Shown here piece after piece: positions 9,650 through 19,144 of a stretch of 64,000 nt of DNA. The DNA lies in assembly GCA_965222975.1 (NCBI GenBank), contig CBDCVJ010000078.1, forward strand, positions 1 to 64,000, written 5' to 3'. The DNA comes from UBA6168 sp965222975. GTDB lineage: Bacteria > Bacteroidota > Bacteroidia > Chitinophagales > Saprospiraceae. Below the pieces are notes generated by a model. That model was not told the origin of the DNA and did not search any database. It worked only from the letters and a program-made list of their open reading frames with translations. A program made the translations under genes and the position numbers. Position 1 is the first letter of the stretch; every line of letters starts with the position of its first letter.

Positions 9650-10900
9650 TTAATCATTAAATGATAAAGAAAACTTATGCTTGCCCTCTTGGTGTCCGTA
9701 ATCAAGCTGAAACCCATAGAGTTCGCATATTTTTTGGTTGATGGCCAGGCCCAGGCCCAATGTGTCGGTAGCGGTGTTGCCTTTTTGGAAACGGTTGAAC
9801 AAATGGGCCGTTTCCGTTTTCAGCACTTCTCCGGTATTTTCGATTTCGAATTTTTCTTCATCCAACTGCATCCGTATATATCCGCCCTCCCGGTTGTGCT
9901 GGATGGCATTTTTGATGAGATTGGTGAAAAGGATGTTGGCCAGGATGGGGTCGCATTTTACTTTGACCGGGTCGAGTTTTGCCGTCATTTCGAGCTTTTT
10001 GAATTGGACGATTTCCTCCATGTTGCTGATGATGTTGTCAATAGCGGCACGGACATCAACGCTGTCCAACCTGGTGAACTCTTGATTTTCTATCCTGGAA
10101 ATCAAGGTCAAGGACTTACCGATTTTTGATAGTTTATTGACCTCTTGGTATGCGGCCTGCACCCATTGCAGTTCTTTTTCGCTAAGGCTTTGGCTTTCCA
10201 AGAGCAGCACCATTTTATTACGGACAATGGCTAACGGCGTCTGCATTTCATGGGAGATGTTTTCATTGAACTCCTTGAGGTTCTGAAAGTCTTTTTCCAC
10301 CTGGTTCATCAAGGTGGTGATGACCTGGTTGAGCGCTTCAAATTCACTGATGCCGGAGTTTTCGAGGTGCACCGTATTTTTTCGGGTGATGTCGTAGTTT
10401 TTTAATTTGGACAAATTCCGGTAAAAAGGTTTCCAGGCCCAACGGGATATTCTTTGATTAATAAAAAACAATCCGACCACCATCAGTATGAAAATAAAAG
10501 CAGTGGCCATAAAAAGCCATAATATCAATTCGTTTACCTCCAAAAGGACGTGCTTGAGCGTCACCTTCATTTTTTCATCGCCGACATTTGCTAAAAAATC
10601 ATATTTCCGATAAGGGATTGACTTATTGGTATAGGTGTCAAAAATCAAAGTGTCACGAAATCGGTCGGTCAACCGAAAAGTTTTTTTCACTGGTACTGTT
10701 TCATAAATATAACTGGAATGGGGAAATTCCTTTTCTGTTTCGAGGAGGTATTTTATCCGCTCACTTTCATGTTCCAGTATTTCGTTCACCTCTGTGTAGA
10801 CAAAATAACGGATGAGGCAATAATCGACCGCAATCATTATTGGAGAAAGAAAAACAAGAAAGGTTAGGTAAAATCTATTGGTCTTGGTCAATAATTTCAT
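9650..10900 (-). CDS. Sensor histidine kinase
   Basis: A 416-residue membrane kinase, the sensor of a two-component pair. There are two membrane segments (about residues 10-35 and 125-150) with a short extracytoplasmic loop, then a dimerisation/phosphoacceptor helix with the H-box HEMQTPLAIVRNK (His about 217), and a HATPase_c domain with N-box LFTNLIKNAIQHN and glycine-rich GLGLAINQKI. The G1 region reads IENTGEVL rather than the canonical D-x-G-x-G, a degenerate form. The gene overlaps the response regulator by 4 bases, so the pair is translationally coupled. It is divergent from the P-type ATPase, making ion or envelope stress a reasonable guess for the signal. Confidence 0.95.
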   Translation of the reverse strand: MKLLTKTNRFYLTFLVFLSPIMIAVDYCLIRYFVYTEVNEILEHESERIKYLLETEKEFPHSSYIYETVPVKKTFRLTDRFRDTLIFDTYTNKSIPYRKYDFLANVGDEKMKVTLKHVLLEVNELILWLFMATAFIFILMVVGLFFINQRISRWAWKPFYRNLSKLKNYDITRKNTVHLENSGISEFEALNQVITTLMNQVEKDFQNLKEFNENISHEMQTPLAIVRNKMVLLLESQSLSEKELQWVQAAYQEVNKLSKIGKSLTLISRIENQEFTRLDSVDVRAAIDNIISNMEEIVQFKKLEMTAKLDPVKVKCDPILANILFTNLIKNAIQHNREGGYIRMQLDEEKFEIENTGEVLKTETAHLFNRFQKGNTATDTLGLGLAINQKICELYGFQLDYGHQEGKHKFSLSFND

Positions 10901-11577
10901 TCCCTGTCAGTGAATTTATATCCTACCCGGTAAATGGACTTGATATAGTCATTACCGCCCAATCCGGCAATTTTTTTCCGCAAGTTAGCCAAATGGGTAT
11001 AAATAAACTTAAAAGAGTCCGCCATTTCTATGTGGTCGCCCCAGAGGTGTTCGGCAATGGCCTCCTTGGTCAGCAGCCTGTTTTTGTTGGCCACAAAAAA
11101 GTGGAGGATATCGAACTCTTTTTTGGTCAGGGTTAGTGGTTGGTCATTTATAAAAATCTCATGTTTTTCTGGTTTTATTTTTATTTCATTGAATATAATT
11201 TCCTTACTGCCTTTATAAACTTTCCTCCGGTAGAGTGCATTGATTCTGGCATTGAGTTCCGGCAAGTAAAATGGTTTTGTCAAATAATCGTCGGCCCCAA
11301 TATCCAGTCCTTTTATTTTATCCTCCAAGGCATTTTTGGCGGATATAATAATAATGCCCACATCTATGTTCTCTTTTTTTGTTTCCTTGATAATGTCTAG
11401 CCCATTTCCATCCGGCAATGTAATGTCAACCACTAGGATATCATACGGGAAAATACCCACTTTCATATAAGCAGTATTATAATCTGGAGCAACCTCACAG
11501 ACATTCCCTTCCCGCTCCAGAAAATCTTTGATGTCATGCAACAGTTCGACATTGTCTTCAATGACGAGTATTTTCAT
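10897..11577 (-). CDS. OmpR/PhoB-family response regulator
   Basis: A 226-residue regulator with an N-terminal receiver domain (acidic pocket ED near residues 7-8, phospho-acceptor D51 in LVVDITLPDGNG, Thr/Lys in KPFYLPEL) and a C-terminal winged-helix DNA-binding domain ending in IYRVGYKF. It is the partner of the histidine kinase with which it overlaps by 4 bases, and is the first gene of that operon. Direct repeats of GGACAATCTTTA lie in the region shared with the divergent ATPase gene and could be its sites. Confidence 0.96.
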   Translation of the reverse strand: MKILVIEDNVELLHDIKDFLEREGNVCEVAPDYNTAYMKVGIFPYDILVVDITLPDGNGLDIIKETKKENIDVGIIIISAKNALEDKIKGLDIGADDYLTKPFYLPELNARINALYRRKVYKGSKEIIFNEIKIKPEKHEIFINDQPLTLTKKEFDILHFFVANKNRLLTKEAIAEHLWGDHIEMADSFKFIYTHLANLRKKIAGLGGNDYIKSIYRVGYKFTDRE

Positions 11578-11609
11578 AACCAGTGTTGTTTATTCTATTT
11601 TTCAAAACA

Positions 11610-11668
11610 GGACAATCTTTAACATGACGGTTGTAGCCACTCTAACAAACCTAACCGGACAATCTTTA
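11610..11668. promoter_or_regulatory. Direct repeats GGACAATCTTTA in a divergent promoter region
   Basis: Exact 12-nt copies lie at 11610-11621 and 11657-11668, 47 bases apart. The second merges into an inverted repeat CTTTAG-CAAAT-CTAAAG. The region separates the response regulator (minus) from the P-type ATPase (plus), so the sites are well placed for control of both. Assignment to the adjacent regulator is inference. Confidence 0.5.
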
Positions 11669-11806
11669 GCAAATCTAAAGACAAAGCGCTGCCCGTTAAA
11701 GGAAAACCTGATTGATTATTCAGGCTGCAACTCGCAACAGGCTTAACACCTTAAAATTTCCTAAAGAATTTACTCATTTATTTGGACTGAACAAGACCCG
11801 CCAATA

Positions 11807-14489
11807 ATGACAGAACCTTTAAATGTAGAGGCCAACCTTCACCACTTTGGGGTCAATTCAGTTTTAGAAATTTTGGACAGCAGTCCTTCGGGGTTGACTT
11901 CACTTGAGGCAAAAAAAAGAGGAACAAAATACGGCCTTAATGAAATCCAGAGGGGCCGGAGAAAATCAGCCCTTATTTTTTTTCTGGACCAGTTCAAAGA
12001 CCCCCTTCTCATCCTGTTGATATTGGCAGGGGTGCTGTCTGTTTCCATTGGTGAGACGGTGGAAGGTGTGGCGATGTTTGCCATCGTTCTGTTAAATGCT
12101 GTTTTGGGCTTCGTGCAAGAGTACCGGGCTGAAAAAGCAATGGAAGCCCTGCAAAAAATATCCGCACCGATGGCCGTGGCCATAAGAGACGGGGAAGAAC
12201 AAAAAGTCCCGGCCAGCGAGCTGGTGCCAGGGGATATTATAGTGTTGGAGACGGGGGGCATCGTCCCTGCCGATTCAAGACTGATAGAAGTGGCCAGCCT
12301 CCAGGTTGATGAATCCCCGCTTACCGGAGAGTCCCTCCCCGTTCAAAAAAAACTGGCACCTTCCGATGCTGATGCACAGATTACCGACCAGCACAACATG
12401 ACTTTCCTGGGTACCATAGTCACTTATGGCAAGGCCAAGGCCGTTGTGGCCCGGACAGGCATGCAGACGGAGTTTGGGAAAATCTCTGCTTCTCTTCAAA
12501 ACACCCAAAAAATCCAGACCCCATTGCAGAAAAAATTTTACCAGTTGGCCCGCCACATTGGTATTGCGGCTGCGGTACTCATCCTTATCGTCTTTGTATC
12601 CGGTATGTTGTTGGGTACACTTTCCTTTTGGGAAATGCTGGTCTTTGCACTGGCTTTGGCAGTGGCCACCGTACCTGTTGCCCTGCCTACGATTGTAACA
12701 ATAGGGCTGTCAATGGGCAGTAAGCTGCTCGCTAAATTCAACATGCTGGTAAAAAAACTACCTGCTGCCGAAAGCTTAGGGGCGGCAACAGTCATCTGTT
12801 CCGATAAAACCGGAACCATTACTCAGAACCAGATGTCCGTCACCCACATCTTTTTTAATGGCCAAACCATCGGCATAGATGCCTCCGGTGGTTTTAAAGT
12901 AGATGGCAAACCCGTCAACCCAGCGGAAATGGAGCCTTTTTTCCGTATTGCCTATCTCTGCAACAATGCCAATGAGAACAACCACGGAGCAGAGAAAGTG
13001 ATGAACGGCAACCCGACCGAAGCTGCCCTTTTGGCAGCCAGCAAAAAAGCAAAATTTGATCGCTCCCATTTTGAGGCGCATTTCAAATTCCGTGCAGAGC
13101 TTCCATTTGATTCCGATCGGAAGATGATGTCGGTCATTTATGATAACAGAACGGAAGGACGCACGGAGGCATACGTGAAAGGCGCACCTGATTTCTTGTT
13201 GGAATCCTGCACCCGGATTTACGGTCATGGGGCTGTGAGGCTGTTGACTGAATTTGACCGAAAAAAAATATTGGCTGCCAATCAAGCTTTGGCCGAAAAC
13301 GCATTGCGAGTGATTGCCCTTGCCTTCCGGGAGGTTCCCAACGGTTTGGCGCACAAAATTGGGTCGGTGGAAAAAGACCTCATCTTCGTTGGTCTGGCAG
13401 GTATCATTGACCCGCCAAGGGTTGGGATAAAGGAAGCCGTTGCCCGCTGCCACACGGCTGGCATCGAACTGATGATGATAACCGGCGACCACGAAACAAC
13501 GGCAACGGCCATTGCCAAGCAGATTGGGCTGTACAAGGAGGGGGATGTCACCCTCACCGGAAAGGGACATAGAAAGGATGCCGGAAAAGGAATTGGTGGA
13601 AATCATTGACAAGGTCAGTGTGGCGGCGAGGGTGCTGCCAGTCCAAAAACTTAAAATAGTGGAAGTCCTCCAAAAGAAAGGGCATGTGGTTGCCATGACC
13701 GGGGACGGCATCAACGATGCCCCGGCACTCAAAAAAGCGGACATCGGCATCGCTATGAGCATTACGGGTACGGATGTTTCAAAAGAGGTAGCGGACGCTA
13801 TTCTCATTGACGACAATTTCACCACCATCGTCAATGCTATTGGGGAGGGGCGCAACGTGTACGACAAGGTGATCAAGTCGGCCAAATACTTGCTGTCCTG
13901 CAACACCGGAGAAATATTGGTCATCTTGCTTTCCATTTTGATGCAAATACCCCTGCCGTTGATCCCGCTCCAGATTTTGATGATAAACCTTTTGACCGAT
14001 GCCTTTCCCGCTTTGGGCCTGGGCTTTGAGACAGCCGAGGACAACATCATGGAAAGGCCACCCAGAAAGCCCACGGAAAAGCCCATCAATGATAACCGGT
14101 TCGTCTCCATTGTCATCATGGGCATTGTCATGGCCATGGGTACTTTATACCTGTTCCATGAAAATTTAGAAACGGGCCTGGACCATGCTCGGACGGTGGC
14201 CTTCACCGCCTTGGTGTTTGTCCAGATGTTTGCGGTGATGAGCAGCCGCTCATTAACGCCTTCGCTCAAAAAGTTGAACCCATTTACCAACCTATGGCTA
14301 CTGGGCGGGGTGAGCCTGTCTGTCCTCATGCACCTGGTCGTGGTTTACTGGCCACCGATGCAGTCTATCTTTAAAACAGTCCCGCTCGAGTGGGATGACT
14401 GGTGGAGAATCATCGCTGTTTCCAGTATCGGCCTGGTCGCCATGGAGTTGAGCAAAGTGGCAATTCGGTTTGAACGAAAAAGTTCATGA
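11807..14489 (+). CDS. P-type cation-transporting ATPase (one frameshift)
   Basis: Read as one gene of about 893 residues interrupted by a single extra base near 13564-13566; the upstream reading frame stops at 13609 and the downstream frame runs to 14489. Domains in order: N-terminal cation-ATPase domain, M1-M2, actuator (ESPLTGES), M4 with PVALP, phosphorylation motif CSDKTGT with D333, nucleotide-binding domain (VKGAPDFLL), hinge TGDGINDAPALKKADIGIAM, and C-terminal membrane helices. It hydrolyses ATP to pump a cation. The ion is uncertain: sequence is of the type II/III class, but M4 reads PVALP, not the PEGLP usual for calcium and sodium pumps, and resembles proton pumps. Neighbours are a divergent two-component system and stress proteins. 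Confidence 0.88.
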
Positions 14490-14551
14490 ATGTGGATTTA
14501 TCAAAGGGAGCTTAAATACTTATTTTAAAAATTTTAAAATCAAAAGACACC

Positions 14552-15373
14552 ATGAAAAAAATTCTTGTCCCTACCGATTTTTCCCCCATAGCAGACAATG
14601 CCTTGGATTATGCAATAGGGATAGCTGCTAAGTTCAAAAGTGAACTTTATTTATGTCATGTTTTCGCTTTTGACAGGTTCAATTACAACTTCGATTTACC
14701 TGATGATAAGCAACCTTATCCAAAGAAATTGGAGCGCAAATTAAAAATGAACAAACAGAAATTCTCGGAAAAAATCAAGCAGGCGGAAATCACCATTCAC
14801 ACTATGGTCGAAAAAGAAAGCATTTTTTCCCTGTTTGGAAGCAAAGTCAATGAACTTAAAATAGACATGATAATAATGGGAAGCAAGGGAGCATCGGGGG
14901 TGGAAAAGGTTGTTTTCGGGACTGTGGCAGGAACAGCATTGAATTGGGCAAAAGTCCCTGTATTGGTAATTCCTCCCAGTCATTCTTTTCGACCCCTTGA
15001 GCACATTGTCTTGGCTGTTGACCGCAATGGGATAGCGGCAAATTTAATTTCACCACTGCGAAAACTGGCCTTGGAATTCGGAGCAAATGTGACCCTCCTC
15101 AATGTCAATACAGGTTCCAACCGGAATACTCACCAAGAAATTGATTTGTCAGTACTTGAAGGCATAGAATCAACTTATCGGGAAGTGCTGATGTCCAATA
15201 GCGTCAACGAGTCCATCAATGACTTCGTGGAAAAAGAGGACTGTGACCTATTGTGTATGGTGAGAAGGGAGAAGGGCTTTTTTGAAAGCATTTTCAAAAA
15301 AAGCATCACCAAGGCACAGGTTTATGACAGCCAGGTTCCGCTATTAGTATTGCCCGAAAAATACAAGGGCTGA
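14552..15373 (+). CDS. Universal stress protein, two UspA domains
   Basis: A 273-residue cytoplasmic protein with two tandem UspA folds. The first begins MKKILVPTDFSPIADNALDYA and carries the ATP-binding loop GSKGASGVEKVVFGTVAGTAL, matching the G-2x-G-9x-G-(S/T) rule. The second half (LEHIVLAVDRNGIA onward) is degenerate and lacks the glycine loop. It follows the P-type ATPase by 62 bases on the same strand. Usp proteins protect cells during energy, oxygen or envelope stress; a specific partner is not known here. Confidence 0.92.
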   Translation: MKKILVPTDFSPIADNALDYAIGIAAKFKSELYLCHVFAFDRFNYNFDLPDDKQPYPKKLERKLKMNKQKFSEKIKQAEITIHTMVEKESIFSLFGSKVNELKIDMIIMGSKGASGVEKVVFGTVAGTALNWAKVPVLVIPPSHSFRPLEHIVLAVDRNGIAANLISPLRKLALEFGANVTLLNVNTGSNRNTHQEIDLSVLEGIESTYREVLMSNSVNESINDFVEKEDCDLLCMVRREKGFFESIFKKSITKAQVYDSQVPLLVLPEKYKG

Positions 15374-15424
15374 CGGTTGTTGTCTTCAATTTACCCTTTT
15401 TAACTTTCAAAAACATTTGTAGCA

Positions 15425-16282
15425 ATGCAAAAAACAAAAAAGATATTAGTCCCAATTGACTTTTCGCCATGTTCGGAAAATGCACTTGCCTACGCAATAC
15501 AAGTAGCAGCAAAAATAAAAGCTACTATCCATATTTTAAATGTCACTACGATTGATATTGAAGACACAGAACATCCATATATGGCGGAAAAGGTTGTAGA
15601 GGAAAGATTTGAAACTGTCAAACAATCACTCGACAAGTCTCTGACTGAAGTTAAGAAAAATGTAAGCCGATTCATGAAAGAGCTTCCTGCAATCGAAACA
15701 ATTATCGAAATCGGTTCTGCTAGCTCAATGATTTCAGAAATCGCAAAACGGGATCAAGTAGATTTCATCATCATGGGCACACAAGGAGAAAACAGCATAT
15801 CAGACCGACTGCTAGGCAGTACAGCCTCCATTGTAGTAAAAAAAACTCCTTGCCCTTTGATCATTGTTCCCGAAGGGGCTTTGTTCCAATCATCAATTAT
15901 AATGGGTTATGCTTCCAACCTGATCGACTCTGACCCCTTCGAAATTTGGAGGGCAAGCGATTTGATGAAGCCCATCCAGCCAAGTTCCATACACTGTGTT
16001 CATTTCAGCGAAAAACAAAAAAAACTGGATGATAAGTTGGATCAATTCAAAGCGTTCTTTGCGACCAATGTGCCCAATCTCCGAATTAATTTTTACAGCT
16101 TTAGAACAGATGACAAGGTGCAGGATTTAAATAAATTCTGTGTGGAACACAATATAAATTTGATGGTGATGTACCGCCCGCCACGAAATTTCTGGCAGGC
16201 TTTGCTCAAGGAAAGTTTTACCCAGGAAATGTCGAAGCATATCAATGTGCCTCTGCTTATTTTAAAAGAAAAAAGCGATTAG
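15425..16282 (+). CDS. Universal stress protein, two UspA domains
   Basis: A 285-residue protein starting MQKTKKILVPIDFSPCSENALAYA. The N-terminal UspA domain keeps the nucleotide loop GTQGENSISDRLLGSTASIV; the C-terminal half is diverged and without the loop. It lies 51 bases after a related Usp gene and about 100 bases before the APC transporter, in the same direction. The two Usp genes are only distantly similar, so an ancient duplication is likely. Role in stress survival is inferred from the family. Confidence 0.9.
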   Translation: MQKTKKILVPIDFSPCSENALAYAIQVAAKIKATIHILNVTTIDIEDTEHPYMAEKVVEERFETVKQSLDKSLTEVKKNVSRFMKELPAIETIIEIGSASSMISEIAKRDQVDFIIMGTQGENSISDRLLGSTASIVVKKTPCPLIIVPEGALFQSSIIMGYASNLIDSDPFEIWRASDLMKPIQPSSIHCVHFSEKQKKLDDKLDQFKAFFATNVPNLRINFYSFRTDDKVQDLNKFCVEHNINLMVMYRPPRNFWQALLKESFTQEMSKHINVPLLILKEKSD

Positions 16283-16383
16283 TCAGAAATAATCAATTGG
16301 AGATAAATATATTGAATGAATGAGACACCTCTGCTTTAGGCAAGTTAATTTTTCGTTTAAAGTGACCGTATAAAAAGCTGGCC

Positions 16384-18484
16384 ATGAAACTAAAAAAAGA
16401 ATTAGGGCTATTTGATGTTTTTGCAGTAAGCACCGGAGCCATGTTTAGTTCCGGCTTTTTTCTGTTGCCGGGACTGGCCGCTCAGCACACCGGGCCATCG
16501 GTAATTTTGGCTTATTTTCTCGCCGGGCTTTTAATAATGCCTGCCATGTTCAGTGTTGCCGAAATATCCACTGCCCTGCCACGCTCAGGCGGAGCTTACT
16601 TCTTTCTTGACCGAAGCTTGGGACCGATGATGGGAACAATTGGTGGAATCGGGACATATATAGCCCTTCTTTTAAAAACAGCCTTTGCGCTTGTTGGCAT
16701 CGGTGCTTATGGTTCCATATTTTGGGATATTCCAATAAAGGAAACGGCAGTAACTTTTGCCATAATATTCGCTGTCCTGAACATAATCGGAGCTCGAAAA
16801 TCCTCAGGCATTCAAAGAATATTTGTGATCGGGTTATTGGTGGTACTGGGGGCGTTTATCGCCGATGGTTTTTGGAATATTTTCTTAGGGAACAACCCTT
16901 CCATTGGGTTCAATAATGACAATTATATTCCTTTTTTTACCGGGGGACTTGATGGCCTTTTTTTTACAACCGGTTTTGTCTTCGTTTCTTATTTAGGGTT
17001 AACTCAAATAGCAAGTGTTGCCGAAGAAATCAAAAACCCGGAACGGAACATACCCTTGGGAATGGCATTGTCGCTATTGGTTACAGGGTTGATTTATGTG
17101 CTGGGTGTATTTGTCATGGTAACCGTAATCGGCAATGAAGAACTGGCCGAAGACCTTTCGCCCGCAGGCTACTGCGGTGGAGCAGTTATTCAGTTGGTTG
17201 CCTCCCAAAACGGGATTGTATATTATTGTCATAGCTGCATTGTTTGCCTTTGCTTCTACCGGAAATGCAGGGATGCTTGCCACTTCCCGGTATCCATTGG
17301 CCATGGGCAGGGATAAATTATTCTCGAAAATATTCAGCAAAATCAGCCGCAGAGGAACACCTGTTCCGGCCATTCTCCTTACTGCAGGATTAATTGTTTT
17401 GTGTATTGTCGTTCTTACCGAAGAGGGTATTGTCAAACTCGCAAGTACATTTCAGTTGTTCATATTCATGACCATAAATTTTTCTGTCATCGTTTTTCGA
17501 AATAGTAGAATAGCTTCTTACGACCCCGGCTATCGTTCCCCCCTTTATCCTTGGATGCAGATATTCGGCATTGTTTCTTCGCTTGCCCTGATGTTTTATA
17601 TGGGATGGGGAGCACTGGCATTTACATTGATCACCATTTTTCTTGCCTACTTGTGGTATATATTTTTTGTCCGTTCAAATGTAAAAAGGGAAGGGGCCAT
17701 TTATCATTGGTTTGCTTTGTTGGGCAGATACCAGCACGATGAACTGGAAAATGAGTTTATGATGATTTTACGGGAGAAAGGCTTGCGCCAGGATGATCCG
17801 TTCAACCAGACCATTGTTCGTTCACAAATACATTTTATTGATCACGCTGTATTTGAAGATTTGGTGCAAGATGTATCAAATTCCATTGCCCGGGAATTAA
17901 ATATTGATGGTCATAGCCTAAAGGATGAATTCCTTATAACAACTCCGATAGACCCTGCATTGGTAATTCCCGAAGTTTCACTTCTTTATGCAAAAATGCC
18001 GGATATAATTCATCCCGTGCTGCATATTGTACTGTGTGAGGAGGGCATTGAAAAACCAGTTGAAAAACACGGAAAATACAGGAAGGAAAAAATAAAAATA
18101 TTCTTTTTCCTCGTAAATGATGAGAACAAACCAAGGCAGCAGCTTCGCATGTTGTCAAGTATTATTGATGTTGCGGAACGTGACCACTTTATTAAAGATA
18201 TTTTTTCTTCAAAAACAAAAAGGGAAATTATCGAGTACCTATTGCATGACAAGCAGTACATTTCTTTTCCTCTAAAGAAACATGAATCATCCAATATTCT
18301 CATTAATAAAAAACTAATAGAAGTAAAATTGCCTCCCGATGTATTGGTTGTATTTGTAGACAGGAACAATACCTCTTTTGCCCCAAAAGGAAATACAGTG
18401 CTTCTTGAAAACGATGTCCTCACAATTATTGGCAAAACCGGATCAATAAATAAACTGTACGATCAATTCATCCTGTCAAAGTAG
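16384..18484 (+). CDS. APC-family permease with EIIA-like and TrkA_C domains (one frameshift)
   Basis: Read as one protein of about 699 residues with one extra base near 17167-17168; the first frame ends at 17316 and the second is open to 18484. The N-terminal part is an APC amino-acid/polyamine-type permease of about 12 membrane helices (FDVFAVSTGAMFSSGFFLLPG, FAFASTGNAGMLATSRYPLAMGRD). After a short cytoplasmic linker comes a domain resembling PTS EIIA type 2, and finally a TrkA_C (RCK_C)-like domain (LIEVKLPPDVLVVFVDRNN, LTIIGKTGSINKLYDQF). The usual EIIA phosphohistidine position after the conserved Pro seems to be Glu (VIPEVSLLY), so this domain is probably a sensor, not a phosphocarrier. 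Substrate unknown. It converges on the A/V-ATPase operon. Confidence 0.82.
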
Positions 18485-18601
18485 AGAGCATAATTTTATC
18501 CGATTAAGTGACCAAGGTCTGTATGTGTAGGTGCCTTGTACCTTATACCGTTAAAATGGCGTCGGTTTGATTTACACCTATTTCTAAAATATATTTTGTT
18601 A

Positions 18602-19144
18602 TCAGCCCCTCGGCAATCCCGTCATGGTAAATATCATGACAAACAAAGCCACCGTCTCCACGATGCCGATAATCATGATGTACTTGGCCGTGTCGTTTGC
18701 CCCTGCAGCAATAGCATCACAAGCCCTGGCGCCAGCTTTCCCTTGGAAGATGGCCGAACCTCCCATAGCCGCTCCCGCTGCCAGGCCAATCATCATTTGC
18801 CAGAGGTAAGAATCCGGGTTCAGGTTGGCGTCGGCGATGGCATTTTTTAGAATCATTCCATAAATAACTTGCGAAAGCGGCGCACCAACGAAAATGAGTA
18901 GTGCAGTCGCTGCTTTTTGCCCGCTGGTTATCATTTTTTTCCAGGCACCGATGGCCGCCATCCCGGCTATGCCCGTCCCAATGGCCGAGCCAATGGAGGC
19001 GATGCTCAAAGACATGCCCATATCGCCCAAACCAGTTACTATCGTTGCAAATATTGTGGTAAATCCCATGATTGTATCTTTTAAAGTTTTTCGATTTATT
19101 TCCTTATTCTTTTCTTCAACTTCCCGCTTCTTTTTGGTCGCCAT
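18602..19144 (-). CDS. ntpK: A/V-type ATPase rotor-ring subunit K
   Basis: A 180-residue proteolipid with four membrane helices in two hairpins, forming the ion-translocating ring. The ion carboxylate E163 (IVETVALF) is in the last helix; the first hairpin has Gln instead (PLSQVIYG, S91 and Q92), and Q134 lies in IFQGKAG. Aligned by eye with Enterococcus hirae NtpK, these correspond to T64, Q65, Q110 and E139 of the Na+ site. The start at 19144 gives an unusual charged 26-residue leader and overlaps the I gene by 29 bases; the Met at 19066 would give a conventional N-terminus, and I cannot decide between them. It is the last gene of the operon. Confidence 0.93.
   Translation of the reverse strand: MATKKKREVEEKNKEINRKTLKDTIMGFTTIFATIVTGLGDMGMSLSIASIGSAIGTGIAGMAAIGAWKKMITSGQKAATALLIFVGAPLSQVIYGMILKNAIADANLNPDSYLWQMMIGLAAGAAMGGSAIFQGKAGARACDAIAAGANDTAKYIMIIGIVETVALFVMIFTMTGLPRG

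Noticed and set aside
12776..14329. 517-codon open frame on the minus strand
   Set aside because: It is antisense to the P-type ATPase, has no signature, and its existence follows from codon bias of the true gene.
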